Assembly (NCBI GenBank): GCA_002917075.1
Contig: NTMA01000003.1
Span: 558,001-622,000, forward strand
Length of the DNA stretch: 64,000 nt
Direction: 5' to 3'
Origin: Hawksworthiomyces lignivorus
Taxonomy: Eukaryota; Ascomycota; Sordariomycetes; Ophiostomatales; Ophiostomataceae
Below are positions 35,097 to 46,366 of the stretch, piece by piece; within the stretch, counting starts at the first letter, position 1, and each line of letters starts with the position of its first letter. Position numbers and translations under genes: made by a program. The notes below the pieces were generated by a model, which saw nothing but the letters and a program-made list of their open reading frames with translations, did no database searches and was not told the DNA's origin.

Positions 35097-36389
35097 ATGC
35101 ACGTCCATGGCCTCACCCCGCCGGAGCGCTTTCCTCCCATGCGCGAGAAGCCGTCCTACGCTGCAATCATGGCCTGCCTTGACACCCTGCGGGCCTCTCC
35201 ATCTGATGGTGATGACGACGACGGTACCGTGTGGGACTGCGCGACGCCGCGCGACGAGATCGCCGCTCGCCAGGCCGCCTCCGCCCTCGAGGTGCAGCGC
35301 TACGCCAGCGCCGTCGCCCGCTACCTGGGCAGCATTGTGCAGAACGACCTAGCCTGGCTGGCAGACGAAGACGAGCGCGAGGCCCTGTGGACCGCCGCCA
35401 GCCGCCGCATCGCGGAGCGCTGCGGCCGCACCGCTGTGGGCGCTATCACGCGGCGGTGGCCGCTGGCGGTGCCGGCAGACTCAGCAGATGCAGCAGGCGC
35501 AGATGCAGACGGGAAACGCAGCGGCAGCGACCGCATCGACCTCGTGCTGCGTGAGCCCGCCCTCGTCGGCGACGACGCCATCGGCTTCAAGACCTGGGGC
35601 ACGTCTTACGCGCTAGCCCGGCTGCTGCCCGCGCTGGCGGCGTCGAGCCCGGGCCTGCGCCCGCTTGCCCCGCGGCTGCTCCGCCGCGCCCACGACGCAC
35701 GCCCAGACCACCAGCAGCTGCCTGTGCTCGAGCTCGGCTCCGGCACCGGCTTGCTGGGACTGGCCGCCGCCGCGCTGTGGCGCGCCGACGTCGTTCTGAG
35801 CGACCTGCCCGGCGTCGTGCCTCACCTGGCCGCCAACGTGGAGCGCAACCGCGCCGCCGTCGAGGCCCGCACAGGCCGTGCCCGCGCCGGCGTGCTGCAG
35901 TGGGGGGCTCGCCGAGACGAGGTGGTCGAAGTGGCGGGCGACAGCGTGGACGGTAAGACCAGCAGCGTAGTGCCGCTGGTGGACCCGGTTCTATTCCCGC
36001 GCGACCACCAGTTCCCGCTCATCCTGGTCGCCGACCCCATGTACGACGACGACCACCCGGCCCTGCTAGCCAGCGCCGTCGACGCCCAGCTGCTGCTCGC
36101 CGACACCAGTGCCGGCCACGACGCTCGCGCCGTGGTCATGATACCCCTGCGCGACCGGCACACGGAGGCGTTGGCGGTCGTGTTCGTGGCCGAGATGGCC
36201 CGGCGCGGCCTGCTGCCTGTGGATGAGGGCCAGATCCTCGGCAACGATAGCGACTGGGGCGGCGACGACGGTGGCGAGTCCCTTGGTGCAGAGTTCACAT
36301 GCTCCTGGTGGATCTTTGGCCGAACAGGCGAGAGGCAGCTAAAGAGTCCGACGACAACGAAGACGACAACGAGAAATGATACCACATAA
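35097..36389 (+). CDS. Class I SAM-dependent methyltransferase, Rrg1/METTL21-like, 430 aa
   Basis: Predicted protein (probably lysine) methyltransferase of the MTF16/METTL21 family; the fission-yeast Rrg1 group is closest by layout. The C-terminal half carries the Rossmann fold: GFKTWGTSYALARLLP, SAM-binding motif I VLELGSGTGLLGLAAA (about residue 210), an acidic post-I strand VVLSDLPGVVPHLAANVERN, and the catalytic-loop strand FPLILVADPMYDDDHPALL, which fits the D-P-x-Y type. The N-terminal ~170 residues are helical and typical for the group. No signal peptide or TM segment, so cytosol or nucleus. One exon, strongly GC-rich. The C-terminal tail is Thr/Lys-rich. Substrate not inferable. Confidence 0.85.
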   Translation: MHVHGLTPPERFPPMREKPSYAAIMACLDTLRASPSDGDDDDGTVWDCATPRDEIAARQAASALEVQRYASAVARYLGSIVQNDLAWLADEDEREALWTAASRRIAERCGRTAVGAITRRWPLAVPADSADAAGADADGKRSGSDRIDLVLREPALVGDDAIGFKTWGTSYALARLLPALAASSPGLRPLAPRLLRRAHDARPDHQQLPVLELGSGTGLLGLAAAALWRADVVLSDLPGVVPHLAANVERNRAAVEARTGRARAGVLQWGARRDEVVEVAGDSVDGKTSSVVPLVDPVLFPRDHQFPLILVADPMYDDDHPALLASAVDAQLLLADTSAGHDARAVVMIPLRDRHTEALAVVFVAEMARRGLLPVDEGQILGNDSDWGGDDGGESLGAEFTCSWWIFGRTGERQLKSPTTTKTTTRNDTT

Positions 36390-36879
36390 CACTTGCATTT
36401 AGAATTAGACATGAGACGCTAGACTAGCGCGACAGAACCTAGAAGGACAGTAGATGCCAGATTTAGAACAAAGAAGAAGAGAATAGACCGTAGAAATTAG
36501 ACAGAATATTATTCTTCATCAACGATCTCAAGAGCTCGTTAAAGCACGGAAACACATTGTCATCTCGGGCTGGACAGCAAGTGAGGTTTGATAAATACGT
36601 ACCAGAGGATTTCCGGTGTGTTAGCTCTCCCTCACAATTGATAACATTTAAGATACCACAGAAATCGGTCAAGACAGAATCACTCCCGTTCTGGGCCACT
36701 TTGTCACACGAAGCTCGCCAAGAGAATCAAAAATCAAAGGATCGGACCGTTTGGCTGACTCAGCTGTGCCGTCTTACTTTCTCCTTTTCAGCTGCTCTTG
36801 GCTTTTTCCCCTGACTCTTTTCTCAATGATATGTAAACAGTGGCAGTCTTACAAGCATTGGAAGACGCAATCCGCCATC
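36390..36879. other. Intergenic region
   Basis: About 0.5 kb between the methyltransferase and the EBP-type gene, both on the plus strand. Nothing else seen. Confidence 0.6.
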
Positions 36880-37683
36880 ATGAGTGCCAACGTGAATGCA
36901 CCTCTGCACCCTTATTATCCGCCTGGGGTCGTCATCGCCGGCTACGTCCCGCCAACGCTCTCCACGCTGGAGATCCTCGCCATTTTCACCGCAACATGTC
37001 TCGGCATCCTCGTTCCTACGTGGCTCTACATCCGCTCTGCGCGGCGGGATCTCCCAAAGGGTGACGTGGCTGTAGCCCTATGGTTTGTTCTCTGCGGTTT
37101 TATCCATCTCGGCTTAGAAGGTATGTTGGGTGCATGTCCAGTGGAGCTCTATGTCCTGTCGGTTGTCTCTTCATATCTTCGGCTCCCTCGGCTCACTCGC
37201 AGCACAGGCTATTTTGCTTTACACTTCTATGACCTCCCTAGTCGCTCTCACGTCCTGGCTCAGCTGTGGAAAGAGTACACGCTGTCCGACTCGCGATACT
37301 TGACGGCCGACTCTTTTGTGGTCTGCATGGAGACGGTGACGGCACTGTTCTGGGGCCCGCTGTCCTTTGTGTGCGCCTGGTGCATCTTGTCTGGTCATCC
37401 GCTCCGCCACGCGCTGCAGCCTGTTATCAGCCTCGGTCAGCTATATGGCACCGTACTTTACTACGCCACATGCATGTTTGCGTCTGCCATGACCGGCACG
37501 GAGTACTCACGCCCCGAGCGTCGTTATTTCTGGGGCTACTACGTGTTCCTCAACGCATTCTGGATTGTCGTGCCGCTCTGGCTTGTCATTCAGAGCATGC
37601 GGGAAACGGTAAAGACTTTTACAGCTTTGAAGAAGGCCGGCGCAGCAGATACTGTGAAGAAAAGAAGCAATGGCAGGCTCTGA
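36880..37683 (+). CDS. EBP (emopamil-binding) family sterol isomerase, 238 aa
   Basis: Predicted ER membrane protein of the 3-beta-hydroxysteroid delta8-delta7 isomerase family. Exons 36880-37120 and 37208-37683, 239 codons. Residues matching the catalytic set known in human EBP are present: His76 and Glu80 in FIHLGLEG, Glu122 in VVCMETVTALFWGPLSF, and Asn196/Trp199 in FLNAFWIVVPLW. WKEYTLSDSRYLTAD is the family signature. Five hydrophobic segments are visible. The 87-nt intron is divisible by three and contains no stop, so an unspliced transcript would still be translated with 29 extra residues inserted right after Gly81. The frame is open upstream to 36751, but the conserved start is the Met at 36880. 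Fungi also use an unrelated ERG2 isomerase, so the in vivo role is uncertain. Confidence 0.88.
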   Translation: MSANVNAPLHPYYPPGVVIAGYVPPTLSTLEILAIFTATCLGILVPTWLYIRSARRDLPKGDVAVALWFVLCGFIHLGLEGMLGACPVELYVLSVVSSYLRLPRLTRSTGYFALHFYDLPSRSHVLAQLWKEYTLSDSRYLTADSFVVCMETVTALFWGPLSFVCAWCILSGHPLRHALQPVISLGQLYGTVLYYATCMFASAMTGTEYSRPERRYFWGYYVFLNAFWIVVPLWLVIQSMRETVKTFTALKKAGAADTVKKRSNGRL

Positions 37684-38199
37684 GCCTGGGTTACCGTGGT
37701 CAGTTCAATGCTCCTTTCATGTTCAATGATTGCAAAGGAAGGGACACGGGTCTCAAGCAGACGACAGCACAGATTCCAATGGCTAGGATCTGTTCAATTA
37801 TCGAGCGCATAAATAAATATCATAGACAGATGCTCAAAATAGACAACAGGCCATCTCGGCCGCCATTATCAGCACAGCAAGATACAACTAGAAACTTTGA
37901 ACAATGTATTTTATTACTGCTGCCGCGCTTATGGTGAAGTGTGTTTCTTCAAGATCCCCCGTATTGCCTTTACTAAAAAGGTCTCTGGGGCCGTAATTAT
38001 GTATTACATGGATACCTCTGACCGCAGAATTAGCAGCTAGGATATCTAGCACGCTGGCCGCATCTTCTCCTCACCCAGGCAGGTTCTGTTTTCTATGTGC
38101 ACGGAGCACCCGAGTATGTACATACAAAAGAAAGAAAGAAATAGTAGATGCTATATGGTAATCCCTAGTCACCGCCGCCATGTCCCTGCCACATTTTCT
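37684..38199. other. Convergent intergenic region
   Basis: About 0.5 kb between the EBP-type gene and VPS8; 3' UTRs expected, no other feature seen. Confidence 0.6.
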
Positions 38200-41100
38200 T
38201 CAACCGTCGATGGGACACACGTAGTCGCGCTCCCGCTCACCGTGCTGCCGCCGCCGGTGGACAACGCTGCCGCTGCCGCTGCCGTCGGGCCCAGGCGCGG
38301 CGGCCTCTAGCGCGTCCAGACAAGCGCGGTGGTAGATGTGGCGACAGGCGAAGACGACGAGCGGGCCCAGCGGAGGAGGCGCGGCGCCGCCTGGCGACCG
38401 CGAGCGCGACCGCGGCTGGTCCGCCGGGGAGAGGAGGACGGCGCCGGCGTGAGCGTCATCCCCGTCGGTTTCAGGATGTAGTCTCGTGTCGTCGCCCCTG
38501 CCTGGCCGCGGCGACAGAGACGGCGGCAGAGGAGAGGCTTGTTCTCTGCTCTTGCCTTTGCCGCTACCAACGCCACTGCTTGCACCTCCGGGCCGCGCCT
38601 CGCCGTTGTCTTTGCCCTTTCCGCGGTCTAGCTCGCCGCGGCTGGCCACCAGTGCGCCGCGCTTGCGCTCGCTGCGTCGCGCGGCCTCGGCGGCCTGCTT
38701 CTGCTCCCAGGCTTCGTAGATGCTGTTGGGTCCGCCGGCACCCGCGCCGGCAACTGCAAGCTGCTGCTGTTGTTGCTGCTGCTGGACGCCGGGCCCCCAA
38801 ACGCGGCGGCCGCAGGCCTCGCAGGTGGCGCCTCTGGCGCGCCAGCCGCGCTGGCGCAGGGCGACGGCGCGCTGCACGCTGACAAAGAGGCTGCGCTCAA
38901 GCAGGCGGTTGGCCAGGCGCAGCAGCACGGCCTCGTAGGCGTAGGCGGCGAAGACGGAGGCGAGCACGGCGCGCAGGTCGGCCAGGCTGGGCGACGCCGC
39001 GGCGGCTCGCGTCAGGAACGCCTTGAGGATGCGCAGGAACGACAGATGGTTGGTGCCGTTGGCGGCGCCGCCAGTGCCGCTGGCCCCGCGCAGGCCGCTG
39101 CCGGAAACCGACCGACCGTCGCCGCCGGCGCCGGCGCTGGGACTGCGCGAGGGCGCGCTGCCAGGCGACGACACCGTGCCCTGGGCCGACGTGGTGGTCG
39201 TCAGCAGCGCCGTGAAGGTGTGCTGCACCAGGGAGCGCAGTAGGCCGACGAGCTTCTCGCCGTCGGCCTTGGACGAGGAGGAGACCGCTGCTGCTGCTGC
39301 TGCTGTTGCTGCCTTGGCAGGCGCGGGCGCGGCGCTGCCGTTGCGCACTAGCGCCTTAGTGTCTGCGGCCGGTGCCTGCTTCTCCGCCCCCTCAGGCGCG
39401 ATGTGCGACGACAGGTTTCGCGTGATCTGCACGGTCGTACTGATGAGGTCGAGCCAGAGCTTCTCGTCGGGCAGCAGGCTGCTCTCATCGCCGTCTTCGT
39501 CGCCGCCACCGCCGCCGCGCACAGGCTTCTTCTGCCGCTGCTGCAGCGATGCCGCCGACTGGCGCGCCTTCTCGAGGGTGGCCGTCTGGCTCTGGCACAG
39601 CCAGATGCCCACGTGCGTGTACTTTTGCAGGGCGAGCATCAGGTCCTCGGCGGCGCTGCGCTGGACGATGGTGACGTTGGACGCGCGGCTGAGGACGCTG
39701 CGCCTGTCGTCGGTGTCGTCGTCGTCGGTGTCGTCGTCGTCATCATCGGCTTGCTCTTGGCTGCTGGGCGGAACGCCCTTGCCCGCGCGCGCGCCCGGCG
39801 CGAGGAGGCCCTGCACGGCGGCCTCGAGCGTGTGCAGGTGGCGCACCAGGCGGTCCATGGCGGCCTGGACCTGGCCCTCGTGGGCCAGCAGCACGACGGC
39901 GGCGTCGATGACGCCCGTCTCCTCCATGGTGGGCAGCAGCTGCTCGAGGCGCAGGTTGGTCGTCTGCACGCGCTCCACGTAGTCGGACACGTGGGATGGG
40001 TCGAACGCGCACATCAGCCGCACGTACTGCTCTACGAGGTCGCGGCGGTCGTCCTCGTCGGCGTCCTCGCGGCCGGACGCCGCCTTTTTGCCCCGGCGGC
40101 TGCCGCCACCGCCACTCTTGCCGGTGCTCTTCTTGTTCGCGCGGCGCGAGCTGCCCCCGCCGCTGTTGTCCGCCCCCGCCGCGTCGTCCTCCAAGATCGT
40201 CTTCAGATACACGTACTGCAGGTCGTCGCGGTCCGCCGTCGCCTGCAGCACATGGCGGTGCAGGTCGGGCGCGAACTGCTCCAGCCTGCGCGCGGCCTCG
40301 GCCGGATCCAGCATGACCAGGGCGCGCGCGTGCTCGCGCAGCACGCCGTGCACCTCCTGGATCTGGCGGCGCCGCAGCAGCTGCATGCTAGCATTAGCGC
40401 CAGCACCGCCTTCATCGCTGTCGCCGGCAGCCGCCAGAGACTGCGGGCCGAGGCACTCGGCGATGCAGGCAAAGACGCCATGCTGGTCGTCCGGGTCCTC
40501 AAAGTACGTCTGCAGCAGCTTGCCGTACTGCTTGTCGGCGCGGTAGGTGCGCTTGAGGATGCGGTAGAAGCCGGCGGCGCGGAACAGCGGGATCAGGTCG
40601 GCCATGTCGGGCGGGTGGTAGACGGACAGCAGGTACTCGGCGCTCAGCTGGGCGTCCTCGGCCAGGTCGGCGCCCGGGTAGCGGCACAGGCCGGTCAGCA
40701 CGCGCGTCAGCGTGGACTCGGGCACCAGCAGGTACTGCGGGTACTTGGGCAGGTTGCGCGCCACAAACATGTCCAGGTAGATGGTGTCCTCGGGCGCGAA
40801 GTCGGCCGGGTTCATGATCTCGGTCAGGATCGACACAATGTACTGGCGGTCGACGGTCAGGCCAAAGATCTGCTCCTCGGGCAGGTCACGCCCCCCCGCC
40901 GCGGCGCCGGCCTGCACCAGCTGCTTGTCGGGCGAGTCGTTGAGGAAGGGGTCCTCAAAGGCCTCGTTGAGCGCGCTCAGGAAGCTCGGCGCGTGGAACT
41001 TGAGGATCATGCGCAGGTAAGGGAACGAGGGCTCCTGCGACTGGCCTGGCCGCGTCAGAAAGGGCTTCTGGTTCGCGCTGCCGCGCGGCCACGCCACGCT

Positions 41101-44045
41101 CTGGCCCGAGAAGAGGAACCAGTAGATCTCGGACTTGGCGGCCTGCTGGGCGGCGTCGGCCATGGGCTCGCCCGTGGGGTAGACGCGGCCCGTCAGCACG
41201 TAGGACAGGTAGGGGAAGATCTTGAGGGCGTTGGTGTCGTGCATGTCCTGCTCGCCGGCGACGCCGGCGGGCGGCTCGTACTCGCCGCGCGGCATGTAGG
41301 GCACCAGCAGGGCCAGCAGCTCGACGAGGGGCGTGATGAAGTCGGCCATGGCCTGGTTCCACACGTACAGCAGCGCGTCGTAGAGGCCGTGCTGCTTGCA
41401 CAGGGCGGTGATCTGGTCCAAGTCCAGCGTGGCCGTGTCCATGTGGCACAGCATCTCCTCGAGGCGGCTCTCGAGGCCGCGGCCGACGTAGTGGCGCACC
41501 AGGGCCTTGACCACCGTCGGCGGCACGGCGGTCACGACGCCGTCGAGGATGTAGGGCTCGAGCGTCTCGAGGAAGAGGCCCTCGACGCCGGCGTCCTCGA
41601 ACCACTCATACATAGTGTCAAAGAGGAAGTCGGTGTCGCCGACGCTCGCGCAGGCGGCGAAGCAGGTCTGGGCCAGCGCCAGCAGGTGCTCGTCGTCGGC
41701 GGCCATGGCGGCCGGGGTGGCGGCGGAGCCGCGGCGGCGGCGGCGCTGGCCAAAGGCGTACTTGAGCGAGGCGGCCATGATCTCCATGAGGCGCTCTTGG
41801 ACCATGGCGTGGCGCGTGGCGGTGTCCTCGGGCAGACCGAGGGTCAGCTTGTCGGCGTCGCCGGTGTAAAAGGTGGCGGCCAGCTGGATGGCGCCGACAT
41901 AGTCGCCATGCTCCATGAGGGCGATGAGGCGGTCGGCCCAGTTGGACAGGGCACCGATGGCCATGTCGTTGAAGCCCAGCAGGAACAGGCGGCCCTTGTA
42001 GGCCTTGAAGCTCATGAAGAAGGCGTCGGCGACGACGCCGTGCAGGGTGGTGTCGTCCTCGTCGAGCGTCTCGACGACGCCGTGCAGCTGGCGCGAGAAG
42101 AGGTCGGCGTGGTAGATGTAGCGGTTGATGAGGTCAAAGGCCTCGGTGACGCGCATGCTGTGGTCCTCGAGCACGATGAGGCGCTGGGAGATGGTCAGCA
42201 CGGCCAGGACGGAGCGCGTCAGCCACTGGACGGCGACGATAGCCTCCTCGCACCTCCAGCGGCTGCGCGCCTTGCACTGCAGGCTGGGCGGCTTGTCGCG
42301 GTCGTCGGACGAGATCTCGTCGACGTCTAGCACGGTCAGCACGTTGGACCAGCAGTAGACCAGCTTCGCCTTGGACAGCAGGCTGCCGGTGCGCGGGTCG
42401 GGAAGCTTGAGCTCGACGGCGGGGAACCAGGCCAGACAGCCGCTCATGGCGCTGTGCGGCGCGACGTCCTTGGGCCGCGGCGACTTGTGTTGGGTGTTGG
42501 CCACGGGCGTGGTGGACACGATGACCAGGAGGTAGGGGGTCAGCATGGCGGTGAGGCCCATGGAGTCGGTGGCGCTGTCGATGTTGCCCATTGGCAGCGG
42601 CGCAAAGGCCAGGACGGTGCTGGGCTTGATGACCTTGCCGGACGACGGGGGTTTGGAGCCCGGGTAGCGACCCAGGATGCGGTTAGTCTTGACGGTGCGG
42701 CCCAGGGCGCCGGTGCCGCGGGTGGCCAGGTGTGCAAAGGCCATGCCCCGGTCGTCAGCGGACACGAGCGCGGTGCGGCGCATGCCAAGGAAGCCCAGAT
42801 TCGTAATGGAAAAGTTGGGCATGTGGCCATCGACGGTGCGCTGGGGGTTCTGCGCGTGGGCGGCGTCGAGGGGGGGGATGTGGAGGAAGGGGCGCGACGC
42901 GCGGCTCATCTCCCAGGTGAAGATGGAGCCGTCGGCGTGGCCACCGGCGACGGTGGTGTTGTCGGCAGAGATGGCGACGGCGGTGATGGCGCCGGCTTCG
43001 ACGGCTGCGAGACGAGCATGTCAGCTGCGGCGTCCTCTGGTTCCATCAAACTCTCCATATTCCGCTTACCTCTAGTTCCCGGCCCGATGATCATTTTCAG
43101 GTTCTGGTTGTAGTCGAAGACGAGCAGGATGCCCTTGGTGGTGCCGAGCACGATAGAGGCGGAGACGGCCATGCAGGTGGGCGAGCCAAAGTTGCGCTTG
43201 GCGGACTCGGAAAAGGCCTGGTTCGTGAGCTTGGTCAGTTTGGTCCAGCGCACGACCTCCCAGGGCGGTGAGGCGGCCGTTGCCTCGCCGTCGCCGAACT
43301 CCAGCTGGTGGTGGTGGAGCAGCAGGCTGCTGGCGCTGCTGGCGGTGCTGTTGACGGACGAGCTGCGGTTGTGCAGGGCGAGGAGGGCGGGCGAGGAGGG
43401 GCGCGGAGACAGCAGGCTGCCGCCGGCGGGCGAGGCGATGCGCGACTGGAAGCGCTGGTCAAAGGGGCGGAAGGACGGGCTGGCGCTGCGGCGGCGGCCG
43501 CTCGACTGAAAGACGCTGCTGCCGACAATAGAGGAGACCATGGACAGGCGATTGGAGGCCGTCGACTCGGGTATCGACACGATAGACCCTGCCGGGCTGC
43601 CGGGCCGCCGCGGCAGGCCGAGCGCGGAGCCGTCCTCAGACGCCGAGTCCTGCTGCTGCTGGTTCTCTTCTTCGAGAATGTCATGGTACCGATTTCGCGC
43701 GACAGATCCGTTCCCCAGAGGCACCAGGGTCGCAGGGGACTGCTGCCGCTCCTGCTCCAAGATATCCGCGATGCGGCCGCGCTCGCTTGCATCGCCTTCC
43801 TCGCTGTCTATGCCATGGTCGGCGCTCGTCGCCGCTTCTTGGATGTTGTCAGCCTCTGCTGCTTCGTCGCCTCGAATGGTCCTGGCGTCGTCGTCATCGT
43901 TGTCGCCATTGTCCCCGTCGCGGTCGTGCGTTTCGTCCTCGGATGGCAGCTCCGGATCCAGGAGCTCGGGAATATCGTCGTCTACGCCACCCATGACGAC
44001 AGCGCCACTCCCATTGTCGTCCCTCTCCGTCAGACTAGAGCTCAT
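38200..44045 (-). CDS. vps8: Vacuolar protein sorting protein VPS8 (CORVET subunit), 1926 aa
   Basis: Subunit of the endosomal CORVET tether, acting in early-endosome fusion with Rab5. Exons 44045-43070 and 43004-38200 with a 65-nt intron, 1927 codons. Order: a long acidic, disordered N-terminus (about 1-270) with DILEQE and DILEEE elements; a beta-propeller beginning near CMAVSASIVLGTTKGILLVFD and continuing across the intron as AVAISADNTTVAGGHADG; the VPS8 family region (FNDMAIGALSNWADRLIALM); alpha-solenoid; and a C-terminal RING-H2-like zinc domain with CEACGRRVWG, CRHIYHRACLDALE and a final CPIDG. It is longer than yeast Vps8 (about 1,270 aa), mostly because of low-complexity insertions, including a poly-Gln run inside the zinc domain (38765-38790), poly-Asp and Ser/Ala tracts. 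Head-to-head with the GPALPP gene. Confidence 0.92.
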
Positions 44046-44998
44046 CGGGATGCAGACATACAGAACATCGCTGGGCCGTCGGCGGGAAAGCGGGAAGAGG
44101 GCGTCGGCAGGGGTAGCTGGGGGAGAGAGAGAGATCGCCGCGCGTCAAGACTTGTGCAACAACAAGAGCGGCTCTCAATTCAGAGGCAACAGCAGAAGAA
44201 AGAGGATACGGGACAGGGAAATGAGAAGAGGATAAAAGACAACAAAAAAACACAGTCGCAATGCGAGATTGAGAGCAAAATAGAGAGAAAGCGAGCTATC
44301 AAGCAGATCTAATGATGTCGGATGCTGTGGCTCTAGCTTCTCCGAGCGCGCAGTCCAAGGTGAAACGATGCAGCGATACAGGGTGCAGAACACACTTCAA
44401 AACAGAGAATAGATAGGGAAGACGTAGTTGGATCTATCGGCAGCGCTGCAGTTGATATGGAGATGTGGATGAGAGTGTAGATATGCTGCTGTGCGGCGTC
44501 GCTGATTGCGTTGCTTTTCGTCGTGGCCTTTTTTGGCTACTGCCTGCCAAGAGCAATATCAGGAGGATGCAGAAGGAGTCCCCCCATAACGCCTTCCGAG
44601 TACGTCGCAGAAAGTGGGGCCCTGTATTTTTACTGTATTGTTACTGGTGTGGAGCTGCTGAAGCTTTGAACAGAACCGTTTTGTCCCCTGCTGTTCGTTC
44701 AAATTTAGCGCTCTGGGACCCCTCGAGACCCCCTGGAAGACAGCTCCAGCCAACCGAAATACAGAATTACAGCACTGCAGCGGCACGCGGTCCGTCATTC
44801 TTCCGTGCAGAATTGAAGCCTTGCGCAGCGTCATTGCGGATCCCCCCTAACCTCGCCGAGAATGCGACTGGAGCAAAGCACTCGCCATCACACAGACAAA
44901 CTACGGCACAACTCGACTTTTCTTTCACATTCCCCCCTTCTCCTCTTGCTTTTTTTACTCTCTCTCTCCTTCGCTGTGGAAAAGCCTAGGAACCCACG
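44046..44998. promoter_or_regulatory. Shared divergent promoter region
   Basis: A 953-bp interval between the start codons of VPS8 (-) and the GPALPP gene (+). Both sides are purine- or pyrimidine-rich near the starts (44080-44300; 44930-44980). No specific site is claimed. Confidence 0.5.
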
Positions 44999-46366
44999 AT
45001 GTCTCAGATCAGTCCCCAGTTGCCACCGCATCTCACCAAGAGGAAGCGCACACCAGACGGCGACGTAGAAGACGATGGCGGCAGCCGGCGCGTGCGCCGT
45101 GCCTCGCCAACAACGACTTATGGACCAACGATGCCGGGAAGATCGCATAGTGATAGCAGCAGCAGAAGTCCTGTCGTCCATGGGCCGACTCTTCCTGGAA
45201 AGATGACAGCAACGGCAGCTGCGAAGCCCTCCATCGGACCGACGCTGCCACCGCACCTAGCAAAGAAGAACGAAGACGAGATTGCGCTAGATGACGACGA
45301 TGACGACGATGACGATGAAGAAGACGACGAAATTGGGCCATCACTGCCCAAAGCGCCGATAGGACCCTCTCTACCGCGGCCTATCCACGGCCCGATCATA
45401 GGCCCCACGATGCCCCCTTCGCGGCGGGAAGACGAAGACGAAGACGAAGACGGCGGCAGTCGCAGGCCTATGCACGTCCCGCAGCGTCCACCGACACAGC
45501 CAGAAAAGAAGAAGAACGGCGACGACGACGGCTGTAACTCCAGCTCCGACTCCGACTCCGACTACGGCCCTGCTCTGCCGCAGGCGGGCGGCGCTGGCCG
45601 TCATGACCCTGCCGACTACGCAAAAGACGACGATGAAGAAGAAGACGACGACGACGACGACGACGACGACGCCTTTGGCCCCGCGTTCTCGTCTGCCCCG
45701 CCAGCCGCCGCCAAGCGCGACGACTGGATGCTGGCCCCGCCCTCGGGCGACGCCGGCTTCGGTACCCGCTCCGCCGACCCCACCAAGATCCGCCCGCGCA
45801 AGTTCGCCACAGGCCGGGCCGCCGCCGCCAGCGAGGCCCAGGCTGGCAATGGCACCGCGGCGTCGGCCATCGGCAGCCTGTGGACCGAGACGCTGGAGCA
45901 GAAGGCCCAGCGGCTGGCCGACACAGTGCTGGGGCGCGCGCCAGACCCGCGGCAGGGCCGCGGCAGCCGCGGCAGCAGCAGCCACAAGCCGGCGGGACCC
46001 GCTGCTGGGCCGTCCAAGCATGCCGACGCCGCGTCGGCTGCCGCCGCCGCCGCCCGCGACGCCCAGATCAAGGCGTACACCGAGGCCACACGTGGCCGCA
46101 GCCTGTATGACGCGCACCAGGACGCGTTGCGCGATGGCAAGAAGCGGAAGAAGGATGACAGCGACAGCGACAGGGACAGGGGCAGGGAGAGAGACAAAGC
46201 CAAGGAGGGCCGGCGGGAGGAGGAGGAAGACGACCCCAGCGCGCGGGCCTTTGACCGCGAGAAGGACATGGGCCTGGGCGTGCACATCAACCACAAGCAG
46301 CGACGCGACCTCGTCAGCCGGGCGGCTGACTTTGGCGGGCGCTTCTCCAAGGGCAGCTATCTATAG
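44999..46366 (+). CDS. GPALPP-motif / DUF3752 nuclear protein, 455 aa
   Basis: Homologue of GPALPP1-type proteins, thought to be nuclear; molecular function not established. Repeated Gly-Pro-x-Leu/Met-Pro motifs are visible: YGPTMPG, HGPTLPG, IGPTLPPHL, IGPSLPKAPIGPSLP, IIGPTMPPS and YGPALPQ. Then comes the DUF3752 core: DDWMLAPPSGD, KIRPRKFATGRAA, LWTETLEQKAQRLADTVLG, and the C-terminal signature FDREKDMGLGVHINHKQRRDL..FGGRFSKGSYL. Several acidic runs (poly-Asp near residues 98-111 and 211-223) separate the motifs, and a Lys/Arg/Asp-rich segment before the C-terminus is a likely nuclear-localisation region. One exon. Its 3' end converges on the RING gene. Confidence 0.9.
   Translation: MSQISPQLPPHLTKRKRTPDGDVEDDGGSRRVRRASPTTTYGPTMPGRSHSDSSSRSPVVHGPTLPGKMTATAAAKPSIGPTLPPHLAKKNEDEIALDDDDDDDDDEEDDEIGPSLPKAPIGPSLPRPIHGPIIGPTMPPSRREDEDEDEDGGSRRPMHVPQRPPTQPEKKKNGDDDGCNSSSDSDSDYGPALPQAGGAGRHDPADYAKDDDEEEDDDDDDDDDAFGPAFSSAPPAAAKRDDWMLAPPSGDAGFGTRSADPTKIRPRKFATGRAAAASEAQAGNGTAASAIGSLWTETLEQKAQRLADTVLGRAPDPRQGRGSRGSSSHKPAGPAAGPSKHADAASAAAAAARDAQIKAYTEATRGRSLYDAHQDALRDGKKRKKDDSDSDRDRGRERDKAKEGRREEEEDDPSARAFDREKDMGLGVHINHKQRRDLVSRAADFGGRFSKGSYL

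Noticed and set aside
39403..42330. Plus-strand open frame of 975 codons antisense to VPS8
   Set aside because: Codon-shadow of a GC-rich gene; His/Val/Gly/Gln-rich composition with no domain.
43308..44312. Plus-strand frame of 334 codons antisense to the VPS8 first exon
   Set aside because: Low-complexity shadow over the conserved N-terminal exon.
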